A DNA stretch of 64,000 bases, taken from positions 1-64,000 of the forward strand of contig NZ_BPMA01000016.1 of NCBI RefSeq assembly GCF_026005215.1, given 5' to 3'. The stretch comes from Capnocytophaga catalasegens. GTDB taxonomy: Bacteria > Bacteroidota > Bacteroidia > Flavobacteriales > Flavobacteriaceae. The notes under the pieces were generated by a model, which saw only the letters and a program-made list of their open reading frames with translations, was not told the origin of the DNA and did not search any database. The position numbers were made by a program, and so were the translations under genes. Shown piece after piece: positions 1-8,965 of the stretch (the stretch's first letter is position 1; each line of letters starts with the position of its first letter).

Positions 1-39
1 TGAAATTTTTTTATCAAAAATTTTGTTTATTCTTGCCAT
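1..39 (-). CDS. Possible 5' end of a minus-strand gene leaving the window
   Basis: An ATG on the minus strand at 39 opens a frame (MARINKIFDKKIS) that is still open at position 1. Only 13 codons are visible, so no family can be named, and no clear promoter was found behind it. The composition is ordinary for this AT-rich sequence, so the frame could be chance. Confidence 0.2.
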   Translation of the reverse strand, partial: MARINKIFDKKIS

Positions 40-71
40 TTTGGTTGTTTTCTTTTTCACAGATTTCAGCC

Positions 72-91
72 TTTGTTATATTTGTAACAAA
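72..91. repeat. Perfect 7-bp inverted repeat (operator-like)
   Basis: TTTGTTA and TAACAAA flank a 6-bp centre TATTTG. Symmetric sites of this size often bind dimeric regulators, but AT-rich DNA makes such repeats by chance and no regulator is tied to it here. Confidence 0.3.
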
Positions 92-523
92 AAAACATAG
101 AAAAGCACGAAATATAATTCTATTTTTTATATTTTTTTGTTGTGTATTAAAGATTTAGTTTGTTTTTTATAGAAAAATATTCTTTCGATAGGATATAGAA
201 AAATTTTTTTAAAAAACTATATTACATTGAAAAAAATATAGCGATATGAGTTTTTTAATGTGAAAAATGTAAAAAAATATTTCAAAAATAGTTTTTCATT
301 GAATTTTTGATAATTTACAAATATCTATTTGTTTGGAAAAAATATCTACAAAATAAACTTTAAAAGGTATTTGTTTTCTAAAATGTAAAAAAAGCAGATT
401 TTTTTTTTAAAAATTTTGAAAAATTCAAAATAAAGTAATAGATTTGCAAAATGAAATTCTTGATAAAAATCATCAATTAGATGTGCTTGTTAGTGATAAC
501 TTAATTTTAATTAATATATTTGT

Positions 524-3500
524 ATGGATTTTAGAAGTAACGTAGGAAAATTTCTTTCGGCTTTATTACTTTTTGTAATAGTAGTAGGAGCTTCTTTTGC
601 ACAGGAAAAAGAAGTGAAAGGGGGCGTGAAAGATGCTTTGGGAGAACCATTACCCGGAGTAAGTGTGGTGGTTAAAGGTACTACACGAGGAATAGAAACT
701 GACTTTGATGGTAATTTCAAGTTGAGTGCAAAAGTTGGAGAAATACTGAGCTTTTCTTACATTGGTATGAAAACAAAAGAAGTTAGAGTAGGTTCTTCAT
801 TAGTTATTAACGTAGTGCTTGAAGAAGATGCGCAAGAATTAGATGCTGTTGTTGTTGTTGGTTTTGGTCAAAAACGTACAATTAAAGAACTTACAGGTTC
901 GGTAGGTAAGGTAGGCGAAGAGATTGCTAATAATTCGTCTGGCTCGATAGATAAAGCTCTTTCAGGTAAAGTAGCAGGTGTACAAGGAGGTATGGCATCT
1001 GGTCAACCTGGTGGAGCCGCCCTTTTACGTATACGAGGTATTTCATCTATCAACGGACGTAATAATCCTATATATATTGTAGATGGAGTACGTATAGCAC
1101 AAGGAGATTTGACGAATAGTACTCCAACGGCTAATATATTAGCTAATATGAATGAGTCTGATATAGAGAGTGTTACTATATTGAAAGATGCTGTGTCTAC
1201 TGCGGTATATGGTGCTGATGCTGGTGCTGGGGTTGTTATTATCACTACAAAATCAGGTAAGAAAGGAGATGCCAAGTTTTCATTTGATGCTCAAACTGGA
1301 TTAACTTCTCGTGCTGTTGGAGGAGAGGAGCCTTTATCTACATCTGAATGGTTAGAACTTTTATATGCACGTCAGTTAAATACAAATGGAAATCCTTACG
1401 CTAATCGTGAAAGTTTAATAGCAGCCTTGGAAGCAGGTAGTGTATCAGGTCAATTACAATCTTTCTACAATAGAAGACATATTAGTACAGATTGGAGAAA
1501 AGAAACAGAAAGAAATGCTGCTCTTTTGCAAAAATTTAATGGTTCAGTATCAGGAGGTACTGAAAAATTGACTTATTATTCGTCTTTGGGGTATTATAAC
1601 CAAGATGGGATTGTAAAAAATTCTTCTTTTAATCGTATTACTAATGCTAATCGTATCAATTATAAAGCTACTGATAAACTTACATTAGCTACTGATTTAC
1701 AGATTGGTTTTGGTAAAATGTTAGCTGCTTCTGATGGTGGGACATATTCTAATCCTATCTTAGGGCAATATTTACTTCGTCCCATAGAACCTGTAAGAAA
1801 TAGTGATGGTTCTTTCTATTACGGTAATGGAAGATTAAGTAATGGGCTTTATAATTCAGCTGCTATACAGCATTTAAATTATAATACTTCTGCATCTACA
1901 CGTGTGTTAGGTAATTTCCAAGCTGAATATAAAATTTTAAAAGGACTTACTTACAAATTTGTTTTTGCTCCTGAGTATATCAATATAGAGGAAGATGAGT
2001 ACAGATCGCCCATTCACGGAGGTGGTCAAGCTCTTGGAGGAACTAAATCGAGTTATTCTTCAAGATACTTTAATTTTAATATCCAAAATACATTGAGTTA
2101 TGATTTTACTTTGGAACAAAAAAATCATTTTTCAATACTTTTAGCCCAAGAGGCTTATAGATCGGATAGAAGAGTTATTGGAGGTTATGCAAATGTAGTA
2201 GGGAATACTTTTTTAGAAACACTGGATAATTTTGTTGTACCTCGTCAGACAACAGGGGTTAGAAGTGTAAGTTCTCGTGCTGGTTATGCTCTTAACTTGC
2301 ATTATGATTATGATAAGTTAATACTTTTAGACCTCTCGGGGCGACAAGATGCTTTATCTAACTTTTGGCCAGAAAATAAAACAGGTTACTTTTGGTCGGC
2401 AGGAGTAGGTGTTGATTTTGCTCGCTTAGAAACTTTGAAAAATTCTAATCATATTTCACAATTAAAGTTGTCAGCCTCTTATGGTAGAGTAGGAAACCTT
2501 ACTGAAAATGCAATTCCTTATACTACTTATGTTTATACCAATAACTATAATGATAAAGCGGCAGCTTTTCCTTCGGGGGTAGATAATAAAGATTTGCGTT
2601 GGGAAGTAATTCATCCGCTTAATATTGGTTTAGATTTAGGTTTTTGGAAAGACCGATTAACTCTTAGTGTTGCTTATTATGAAAAGTTAACCAAGGATAT
2701 GGTTTTTGATATTCCGCTTCCTCTTTCACAAGGGTCTTATAATGTAAAAAATGGTAATGTATATGCTTCTAAATATGTAAATGTAGGAGAGATGAAAAAT
2801 TCTGGTATTGAAGTAACATTAGGAGCTAAGATTATCCAAAATGAAAAAGATGGCTTTAATTGGAGTTTTAATGCGAATTTTAGTACATTAAAAAATAAAA
2901 TAACCAAACTCTATGGAGGACAAGATATTGTAGTATCCTCTACTCGTATATTACGTGAAGGAGAAGCAGCCAATTCTTTCTATTTAGTAGATTGGGCAGG
3001 TGTTAATCCTGATACAGGAAATACAATTTGGTATACCAAAGATGGTCAAATAACAGATGTCTATAATGGAAGTAATAGAAAAATTTTGGGTAGTCCTTAT
3101 CCTAATCTATTTGGAGGCTTTGATACCAAATTATCTTATAAAGGTATTTCTTTAGATGCACAATTTAGCTATAGTTTTGGAGGTAAAATTTATGATACTT
3201 ATGGTATATATGGACTTAGTGATGGACGTCTTACTCATATATATCCTGGATATAAATCACAATTAGATTTTTGGACTCCAGATAACAGAAATGCTCGTAA
3301 TCCTAAACCAATGCCAGGAGGTAATAATAGTTCAAATGAACATTCATCTCGTTATTTGTACAAGGCAGATTATTTGCGTTTGCGTACTATAAAACTTGCT
3401 TATAATCTTAAATCATCACTTATTGAAAATTCAAAACTTAAAGGAGTCCAAATATATGTATTGGGAGATAATGTATGGACACATACGTTTGATGAAAACT

Positions 3501-3595
3501 TCAAATATGATCCCGATATGCAAGTGAATGGTTATGCAAGTTTTGCATTACCCCCTCTTAAATCATACAGTTTAGGCGTAAATGTTAATTTTTAA
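524..3595 (+). CDS. SusC/RagA-family TonB-dependent outer-membrane transporter
   Basis: A 1023-residue protein that should form the TonB-gated barrel of a SusC/SusD importer in the outer membrane. Residues 1-26 are a signal peptide ending ASFAQ. Residues about 30-105 are a carboxypeptidase-regulatory-like domain with the SusC hallmark KGTTRG...DFDGNF. A TonB-box/plug start (AVVVVGFGQKR) lies near 110 and the plug runs to about 245 (VVIITTKSGKKG), followed by the 22-strand-type barrel ending in an aromatic residue (NVNF). It is 12 bp ahead of its SusD partner and surely co-transcribed. Unlike the other three SusC proteins here, it has no guanine tract after FSYIG (it reads RVGSSLV). Substrate unknown. 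Confidence 0.93.
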   Translation: MDFRSNVGKFLSALLLFVIVVGASFAQEKEVKGGVKDALGEPLPGVSVVVKGTTRGIETDFDGNFKLSAKVGEILSFSYIGMKTKEVRVGSSLVINVVLEEDAQELDAVVVVGFGQKRTIKELTGSVGKVGEEIANNSSGSIDKALSGKVAGVQGGMASGQPGGAALLRIRGISSINGRNNPIYIVDGVRIAQGDLTNSTPTANILANMNESDIESVTILKDAVSTAVYGADAGAGVVIITTKSGKKGDAKFSFDAQTGLTSRAVGGEEPLSTSEWLELLYARQLNTNGNPYANRESLIAALEAGSVSGQLQSFYNRRHISTDWRKETERNAALLQKFNGSVSGGTEKLTYYSSLGYYNQDGIVKNSSFNRITNANRINYKATDKLTLATDLQIGFGKMLAASDGGTYSNPILGQYLLRPIEPVRNSDGSFYYGNGRLSNGLYNSAAIQHLNYNTSASTRVLGNFQAEYKILKGLTYKFVFAPEYINIEEDEYRSPIHGGGQALGGTKSSYSSRYFNFNIQNTLSYDFTLEQKNHFSILLAQEAYRSDRRVIGGYANVVGNTFLETLDNFVVPRQTTGVRSVSSRAGYALNLHYDYDKLILLDLSGRQDALSNFWPENKTGYFWSAGVGVDFARLETLKNSNHISQLKLSASYGRVGNLTENAIPYTTYVYTNNYNDKAAAFPSGVDNKDLRWEVIHPLNIGLDLGFWKDRLTLSVAYYEKLTKDMVFDIPLPLSQGSYNVKNGNVYASKYVNVGEMKNSGIEVTLGAKIIQNEKDGFNWSFNANFSTLKNKITKLYGGQDIVVSSTRILREGEAANSFYLVDWAGVNPDTGNTIWYTKDGQITDVYNGSNRKILGSPYPNLFGGFDTKLSYKGISLDAQFSYSFGGKIYDTYGIYGLSDGRLTHIYPGYKSQLDFWTPDNRNARNPKPMPGGNNSSNEHSSRYLYKADYLRLRTIKLAYNLKSSLIENSKLKGVQIYVLGDNVWTHTFDENFKYDPDMQVNGYASFALPPLKSYSLGVNVNF

Positions 3596-3607
3596 TACCA
3601 TAATAAA

Positions 3608-5011
3608 ATGAAAATAGTTAAATATACATTTGGAATTTTGGTTGTAGCAAGTAGCTTGTTGCTTACAAGTTCTTGTAGTAAAGACTTCGTAGAAACTCAA
3701 TTTTTTCAATCTGAAAAAGCAGGAGATATAAAAACAGTAGAGCAATTAACTTCTCTCACTTATGGTATTTATGTAAAGATGAGAGGAGCAGATTATCTTG
3801 GAGCCAATTATAGAGCTTATGCCGAGTTGCATACTGATGAAATATATTCTACATTAGAGTCAGGAAGGTTTCAAGATGAGGCGCCTTATGCATTAAATAA
3901 AAGTAAGGCAGGTCCTGAAAACACTTGGCAAAGAATTTATCAAGTTGTTTCAAGTGCCAATATCGTAATCAATGCACCCAATGCACTTACTTGGGGGAAG
4001 AGTTCTAATCCAAATACAATAGAAAAAGAAGTAAATCGTTTGAAAGGACAGGCTTATGCTACGCGTGCTTTAGCTTTCTTTGATTTATTACGCCTTTATG
4101 GACAAAAATATACCTCTGGACAATTGGGTGTTGTACTTCCTTTGGAGTACAAGCCCGATGCATTACAAGCCCGAGCAACTATTGCTGAGACAGAGCGACA
4201 AATTGAAAAAGATTTTGACGAGGCTATAAAACTTTTAGGAGAAACAGGTGATGTTTCTGATAAAACTCAAATATCATCTTGGGCGGTAAAAGCTTTAATG
4301 TCAAGATATTATTTATACAAAAGTGATATGTCTAAGGTGGCTACTTTGGTAGAAGAAATTGTAGATTCAGAAAAATATTCAGTAATTCCTTCAGGAGATT
4401 TAGAAATATCTTTTACCAAAGAGAATACTCCAAATAGTATTTTTGAATTAGCATTAGGACTTAATGGAGCCTTAGGTGTAACCAGTTATGATAATTTAGC
4501 TAATCCAGCAGGATATGCTAATTTAGCAGTAGTACCAAGTGTAAAAGCAATTTATGAAACAAGAGATGTTAGAGCAACTTTTATTGTTTATGATGATAAT
4601 AAAAAAGCAAATTTTTTGAGTAAAAAGTTTTCAAACCTAAAAGGTTCTTCTAATATTAAGTTAGTTCGCTACGAAGAAGTTTTACTTAATGGAGCAGAAG
4701 CTTTGGTTAGTACTGATAATTCAAAAGCCTTAGAATATTATAATTTGATTCGCAAAAATAGAGGGCTTGCCGCAACTATGGCTGTAACCTTAGAAGATAT
4801 TAAAAAGGAAAGACTTAGAGAACTTATTGGAGAAGGTTTCCGTTATTGGGATTTACTTCGTTGGGGAGCAACTATTCCGTATTATACTGATGAAGGTACA
4901 GCTGACCCATCAAAGAATAAAAATATAGGTGATCCATTATTGGCTTTCCCTATACCGCAAGCTGAAACAGATGTACCTAATAGTCCTATTGTTCAAAATC
5001 CAGGTTATTAG
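3608..5011 (+). CDS. SusD/RagB-family surface lipoprotein
   Basis: A 467-residue SusD-like lid protein that pairs with the SusC transporter just upstream. The N-terminus is a lipoprotein signal (LLLTSSC, Cys 23), and SKDF after the cysteine resembles the Lys-acidic surface-export signal described for Capnocytophaga lipoproteins. The body has the SusD helical pattern (LKGQAYATRALAFFDLLRLYG) and the C-terminal signature ERLRELIGEGFRYWDLLRWG, ending in SPIVQNPGY. It closes the two-gene operon; no glycoside hydrolase or regulator is attached, so the ligand cannot be assigned. Confidence 0.92.
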   Translation: MKIVKYTFGILVVASSLLLTSSCSKDFVETQFFQSEKAGDIKTVEQLTSLTYGIYVKMRGADYLGANYRAYAELHTDEIYSTLESGRFQDEAPYALNKSKAGPENTWQRIYQVVSSANIVINAPNALTWGKSSNPNTIEKEVNRLKGQAYATRALAFFDLLRLYGQKYTSGQLGVVLPLEYKPDALQARATIAETERQIEKDFDEAIKLLGETGDVSDKTQISSWAVKALMSRYYLYKSDMSKVATLVEEIVDSEKYSVIPSGDLEISFTKENTPNSIFELALGLNGALGVTSYDNLANPAGYANLAVVPSVKAIYETRDVRATFIVYDDNKKANFLSKKFSNLKGSSNIKLVRYEEVLLNGAEALVSTDNSKALEYYNLIRKNRGLAATMAVTLEDIKKERLRELIGEGFRYWDLLRWGATIPYYTDEGTADPSKNKNIGDPLLAFPIPQAETDVPNSPIVQNPGY

Positions 5012-5017
5012 TTAGAT

Positions 5018-5040
5018 ATCATAATTCTTTGAATTATGAT
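5018..5040 (+). other. Perfect hairpin after susD, no T-tract
   Basis: ATCATAATTC and GAATTATGAT form a 10-bp stem around a TTT loop, seven bases after the susD stop. No U-run follows, so it is more likely an mRNA 3'-end or stability structure than a full terminator. Confidence 0.4.
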
Positions 5041-5093
5041 TGGTAGTGTTTAATTTTTCATTGTGTTATAAAAGGTGTGATGATACTTTTTAG

Positions 5094-5157
5094 TGTCAGA
5101 CTAAGCGAAGTCAATACCTTTTTTAAATGCTATTTTTCGATTTTGTTTGAAATGACA
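5094..5157. repeat. Possible degenerate intergenic TGTCA...TGACA element
   Basis: The segment begins TGTCAGACTAAGCGAAGTC and ends GAAATGACA. Its ends are inverted (TGTCA/TGACA), and the wording resembles intergenic repeat elements seen in flavobacteria. Only one copy was noticed in this window, so the call is tentative. Confidence 0.25.
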
Positions 5158-5210
5158 ACTTTCATTTTTAATGAAAAACTTTAAACATTAAGTAACAATA
5201 TAAATTAAAA

Positions 5211-5247
5211 CAAATAAAAATCGCTCAACTGAGCGATTTTTTATTTG
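5211..5247 (+). terminator. Rho-independent terminator before the DinB-like gene
   Basis: A strong stem CAAATAAAAATCGCTC / GAGCGATTTTTTATTTG around AAC carries a run of six T within its 3' arm. It would end the susC-susD transcript; the next gene has its own TATCTTTG element at 5258-5265. Confidence 0.75.
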
Positions 5248-5257
5248 AAAAAAATCG

Positions 5258-5265
5258 TATCTTTG
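5258..5265 (+). promoter_or_regulatory. Bacteroidota -7 element (TATCTTTG)
   Basis: TATCTTTG matches the TAnnTTTG consensus 17 bases before the start codon at 5282 and follows a terminator, where a new promoter is needed. No TTTG lies at the usual 17-23 bp spacing. Confidence 0.6.
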
Positions 5266-5281
5266 AAAAAAATTTAGAAAT

Positions 5282-5746
5282 ATGGATTCAAATACTATTT
5301 TTGATTTGCACAAAATTACACGTGGGCACCTTATAACGTATCTTGATATGCTTTCGCCAGAACAATTAGCTTATATACCAGAGGGTTTTCGCAACAATAT
5401 TTTTTGGAATATAGCCCATTGTGTAGTGACTCAGCAGTTGCTTTGTTATAAGTTTAGCGAGCTTCCGCTACTTATCTCTGATACTTGGGTTCAAAAATAT
5501 TGTAAAGGAACAATACCTACTGGCTCACTTCCTTCTCAAGAAGAAATACAAGAACTTCGAGAATTACTTATTTCTACTCAAAAGCAATTACAGCAAGACT
5601 ATCAGCAAGGCAAGTTTGTTCGATACACTGCTTATACAACCAGTTATGGTTTTTCGCTAAACTCTATTGATGAAGCACTACTTTTTAACAATACTCATGA
5701 GGCAATGCACTTAGGTATTATCAAATCACTTAGTTATTTTAAATAG
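5282..5746 (+). CDS. DinB-family protein
   Basis: A 154-residue four-helix-bundle protein of the DinB/YfiT type. The family is defined by a metal site of three histidines; candidates here are the HC in IAHCVVTQQ near residue 45 and the HEAMH pair near 139-143 (NTHEAMHLGIIK). Close relatives in Bacteroidota are about this length. Some DinB proteins are thiol-dependent transferases, but many have no known substrate, so no reaction is given. It stands alone behind its own promoter, 68 bp ahead of a nitroreductase gene. Confidence 0.8.
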   Translation: MDSNTIFDLHKITRGHLITYLDMLSPEQLAYIPEGFRNNIFWNIAHCVVTQQLLCYKFSELPLLISDTWVQKYCKGTIPTGSLPSQEEIQELRELLISTQKQLQQDYQQGKFVRYTAYTTSYGFSLNSIDEALLFNNTHEAMHLGIIKSLSYFK

Positions 5747-5814
5747 AAAAAGCAGATTGATTTTTAGAATAAAAATGTATATTTTAGAATTTTAATGTAT
5801 TAAATAGAAATAAA

Positions 5815-6414
5815 ATGAATGTTTTAGAATTGCTCAATACACGTTATACAACTAAAAAATATGATGTGAATAAACGTATTTCTCCAGAAAAAATAGAAGA
5901 ATTAAAAGAAATATTGCGTCTGTCGCCTTCATCAATCAATAGTCAACCCTGGCAATTTACGTTTGTTTCAGACCCAGAACTCAAAAGACAACTGGCATTC
6001 CATTCCCATTTTAATAAAGAAAAAATAGAAAACGCTTCACATTTAGTAGTTTTTAGCTGTGTAGATGATATGGAATTTTTCTCGCAAGAGATAAAAACGT
6101 ATTTGCCAGAATTTGCCATTGATTATTATAACCAAAAAAGAAAACAATTTTCAGTTGAATATATTAAGAATTGGTTGAGTAATCAGGTATATTTGGCTTT
6201 GGGTGTATTTTTGACTGCTTGTGCTGCTTTGAAAATAGATTCAACAGCTATGGAAGGTATTGACCAAAAAGCTTATACTGAAATTTTGGGAGATAAGAGG
6301 TATAAAGTACTTTTTGCTGTAGCCATTGGGTATCGAGCAGAAGATGATATCAATCAGTTACATCTGAAACCAAAACAACGTCGTGATAAAAAAGATGTTA
6401 TCGTAGAAAAGTAA
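5815..6414 (+). CDS. Nitroreductase-family NAD(P)H oxidoreductase (NfsB-like)
   Basis: A 199-residue FMN-dependent nitroreductase-family protein. The N-terminal NTRYTTKKYD plus LRLSPSSINSQPWQF near residues 37-51 is the classic FMN/NAD(P)H-binding opening, and the C-terminus has LFAVAIGYRAEDD. Length matches NfsB-like enzymes, which reduce quinones, nitroaromatics or flavins in the cytoplasm. The physiological substrate cannot be read from the sequence. It converges on trmB with only 16 bp between the two stops. Confidence 0.88.
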   Translation: MNVLELLNTRYTTKKYDVNKRISPEKIEELKEILRLSPSSINSQPWQFTFVSDPELKRQLAFHSHFNKEKIENASHLVVFSCVDDMEFFSQEIKTYLPEFAIDYYNQKRKQFSVEYIKNWLSNQVYLALGVFLTACAALKIDSTAMEGIDQKAYTEILGDKRYKVLFAVAIGYRAEDDINQLHLKPKQRRDKKDVIVEK

Positions 6415-6430
6415 TTCTTTTGATTAGTTG

Positions 6431-7105
6431 TTAATTTGGCTTGAATTTGATGTACGTAATGGGTTTGCCTTGTGCTAAATATTGCTGTTCATAAAAGGTT
6501 TGGATAGAAGTAACCTCTGTAGGAGCTCCTTCATTTTTATAAATATGATGATTGGCATAGAGTACTTGGTAACCCAGTCCGTGCAAAAGCCCTAGTGTAT
6601 AGCCATGCATAAATTCACTATCAGTTTTCAGGTGGATAACTCCGTTAGGGCTTAGTATTTTGGCATATCGGAGCAGAAAATCAGCATTGGTAAGGCGATG
6701 CTTGGTTCGTTTGTATTTTATTTGTGGATCAGGAAAAGTTATCCATATTTCGGAAACTTCTGCTGTAGCAAAAAAATATTCGATAAGTTCAATTTGCGTT
6801 CGTAAGAAAGCTACATTTTTGATATTTTCGTGTAGAGCTGTTTTTGCTCCTCGCCAAAATCGTGCACCTTTTATATCAATTCCTATAAAATTTTTGCCGG
6901 GATTTTCTTTGGCAAGATTGACAGAATACTCGCCTTTACCACAACCCAATTCTAATACGATAGGATTGTCATTACCAAAAAAATCTTTTGCCCAATGCCC
7001 TTTGAGTGAGAAATTACCCGAGAGAGCTTCTTCTCGTTTAGGCTGAATAACATTGGCAAAAGTTTCATTTTCTTTGAATCGTTGTAATTTATTTTTACTT
7101 CCCAT
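6431..7105 (-). CDS. trmB: tRNA (guanine-N7-)-methyltransferase
   Basis: A 224-residue TrmB that would methylate N7 of G46 in the variable loop of tRNAs using S-adenosylmethionine. The SAM motif LELGCGKGEYSVNLA sits near residues 51-65, followed by FIGIDIKG, and the TrmB-specific ITFPDPQIKYKRTKHRL near 122-138 carries the catalytic Asp and the tRNA-binding basic patch. The start follows the nucleosidase-like gene by 26 bp on the same strand, so both probably share the promoter at 8833-8863. Confidence 0.95.
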   Translation of the reverse strand: MGSKNKLQRFKENETFANVIQPKREEALSGNFSLKGHWAKDFFGNDNPIVLELGCGKGEYSVNLAKENPGKNFIGIDIKGARFWRGAKTALHENIKNVAFLRTQIELIEYFFATAEVSEIWITFPDPQIKYKRTKHRLTNADFLLRYAKILSPNGVIHLKTDSEFMHGYTLGLLHGLGYQVLYANHHIYKNEGAPTEVTSIQTFYEQQYLAQGKPITYIKFKPN

Positions 7106-7131
7106 AGAATTGAAATAACAGAAAAATTTAG

Positions 7132-8805
7132 TTAAGAATTGTTTGTATCGTTAAAAATTTGTTTCAAGATTTTTTCAGTAATCAAATAGGTTGGTTTAAC
7201 CCCGGTGGTTCCTAATCCACCAGAGGCTAAGGTACTTCCTGTTTCGAGCGGATTATCGGAGGCATAATAAGCGTAGCGTACTTTTACATCTTGACGGATA
7301 CTTTTGCGTATTTTCGATGCTGATTGTATTGCTTTTTGATAATGAACTCCTTCCATTTCTAGCCCGATTACGTTCCAAGTCGATTTTCTGAAAAAGTTTA
7401 GAATATCTTTGTTTTGCAGAGAAGTTCCCAAAACAGTTACCATTGTTCCTTCAAATACGCGTAAGCCATTTCCTTCAAAATCTGCTTTGGAAAATTCGTT
7501 TTCAAATGGATAATTGTCAGCTGTTCCTTCAAAAATATGTGCCGAAGGTATCATCAAATCGCCTTTTTCGCCTTCCAGAATTCCCGCTTTTCCCATTATG
7601 GAAATTGAGACTACATTCAGAAAATCGATGCTATTGGCTGTTTTGTAAGGTTTTAGAAGTTCGTCAATCGTTTCAAAAGCCTGTTCGCCAAAGGCATAAT
7701 CCATTACAAAAAGTACAGGTTTTTGTTCAAGTTGTAGTTTTTTACTCAAAAAAGTATCTGAAAAATCAATTTTCGCCGTATCAAATATTTGTACATCAAT
7801 ATTTGTTCCCGAAGTATCTTTGATGGAAATCATACCATTTTTGTGAGCAAAATCAATAACTTTTTGCCTTAACGCATCGTTTTGTTTTTCGCTAAGAGCT
7901 TCATAAATAGCCAAATCCGAAGTGTTTTTCATTTCTTTGGAAAGTGCTTTTTTTGCAAAAAGACAATTCATAACACTATGCATATTGGCACTGATTATAT
8001 GTAGTGGTCTTTCTAGTAACCCATTGTCTTTCAGTGCTTTTTTTATTGTATTAGCCCATATTTCACCATAGATATGATGCCCCAAACGCTCTCGCAATAT
8101 TGGACTAAAAGTAATTACACGTTTTTTATCTGAGATGATTTCGTCCAGAGCTAATTTGCCAAGCCAATATATAATATGAATAAAACGATCAGGTTTTTCT
8201 TTAGTTGAAAACTGCGAATGAATAGCTACAATTTCTTCAAATGTTCGTCCTAAAATGTTCCCAATATGAATCAGAGCAATTTCTCGTTCGGGTTGTGTTA
8301 GTTTTTTCTTCTGAATGAAAGATTCAATCTTTTGCCAATCGCGACTTGTACCTCCTGTTTCTTCAATAAGAACCCGCTGGGCAATTTTGTGTGATTCTAT
8401 AAAAAGAAAAGTCAAGTGTGTCAGAATATCATAAATGTCAGAACGCCCCCGCGTAATTTCAATATTCATTTGTTCATCATCAATTCGGTAGCAATTTCGC
8501 CTTCTTTTAGAAGGAATAATTACCTGAAATTGTGATTTTCGGTAGCCTTCGTCAGAAATTAGATTGATAAAACGGCATTCTTCTATTCCGATAGGTAGCC
8601 TATCCAAAACGTACAAAAGACCATTAAGTTCCGTTTTTTTCTCGGCAATAGTACCATAAATTTCAGGACGAAGTAGCAAAAGAGCCTCTCGAAGACTTTC
8701 ACCCGAAATTCCCATCGGTTTGTAAAAACCTCGATTAAACAAATGTCGCATTGTAACGTACATTCGCTCAATAGCATTAGTTGATTCTTGCGCACGATTT
8801 TTCAT
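7132..8805 (-). CDS. Conserved Bacteroidota protein with a nucleosidase-like C-terminus (DUF6909-like)
   Basis: A 557-residue cytoplasmic protein without signal peptide or membrane segments. It resembles a Bacteroidota-restricted family that I believe is catalogued as DUF6909; this name is from memory. Near residues 482-486 it has LEMEG, and near 516-518 SDN, in the order and context (GLEMEGVHY...YYASDNPL) of purine nucleoside phosphorylases and MTA/SAH nucleosidases, where the Glu binds ribose and the Asp protonates the base. The N-terminal half is unrecognised. It is first gene of a likely operon with trmB. Function unproven; a nucleoside- or nucleotide-cleaving role is an inference. Confidence 0.75.
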   Translation of the reverse strand: MKNRAQESTNAIERMYVTMRHLFNRGFYKPMGISGESLREALLLLRPEIYGTIAEKKTELNGLLYVLDRLPIGIEECRFINLISDEGYRKSQFQVIIPSKRRRNCYRIDDEQMNIEITRGRSDIYDILTHLTFLFIESHKIAQRVLIEETGGTSRDWQKIESFIQKKKLTQPEREIALIHIGNILGRTFEEIVAIHSQFSTKEKPDRFIHIIYWLGKLALDEIISDKKRVITFSPILRERLGHHIYGEIWANTIKKALKDNGLLERPLHIISANMHSVMNCLFAKKALSKEMKNTSDLAIYEALSEKQNDALRQKVIDFAHKNGMISIKDTSGTNIDVQIFDTAKIDFSDTFLSKKLQLEQKPVLFVMDYAFGEQAFETIDELLKPYKTANSIDFLNVVSISIMGKAGILEGEKGDLMIPSAHIFEGTADNYPFENEFSKADFEGNGLRVFEGTMVTVLGTSLQNKDILNFFRKSTWNVIGLEMEGVHYQKAIQSASKIRKSIRQDVKVRYAYYASDNPLETGSTLASGGLGTTGVKPTYLITEKILKQIFNDTNNS

Positions 8806-8832
8806 AGTAAATGAATTTTGTAGTAAAATTTT

Positions 8833-8863
8833 GCAAAGATATAAAAAAATAAAATTTCACAAA
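8833..8863 (-). promoter_or_regulatory. Bacteroidota promoter for the nucleosidase-like gene and trmB
   Basis: On the minus strand TTTG (plus 8860-8863), an 18-bp spacer and TATCTTTGC (plus 8833-8841) match both consensus boxes at correct spacing, about 28 bp before the start codon. Confidence 0.8.
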
Positions 8864-8917
8864 ATGAATTTTTCGAATTTACGAAAGAGAAACCATTAAG
8901 TAAGTATCTAAAAATAA

Positions 8918-8943
8918 TACCTCCACAAGCACTTGTGGAGGTA
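8918..8943 (-). terminator. Terminator after the M16 peptidase pair
   Basis: A perfect 26-bp palindrome (12-bp arms TACCTCCACAAG / CTTGTGGAGGTA) lies 22 bp past the stop of the downstream M16 gene. On the minus strand it is followed by TTATTTTTAG, a weak U-run. Confidence 0.75.
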
Positions 8944-8965
8944 AATAAAATATTTATGAAAAAAT

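Larger units (their letters stand above)
1..523. other. AT-rich region upstream of the first susC, no supported gene
   Basis: This stretch is very AT rich and full of stops in all frames apart from the short edge frame at 1-39. The only clear structure is a perfect inverted repeat, TTTGTTA at 72-78 and TAACAAA at 85-91, around TATTTG. A promoter-like TATATTTG lies at 515-522 but almost touches the susC start codon at 524, so it is probably not the functional -7 element. No terminator or RNA gene was seen. Confidence 0.5.

Noticed and set aside
515-522. TATATTTG as the promoter of the first susC
   Set aside because: It ends one base before the start codon, so transcription would begin inside the gene and no later start is plausible.
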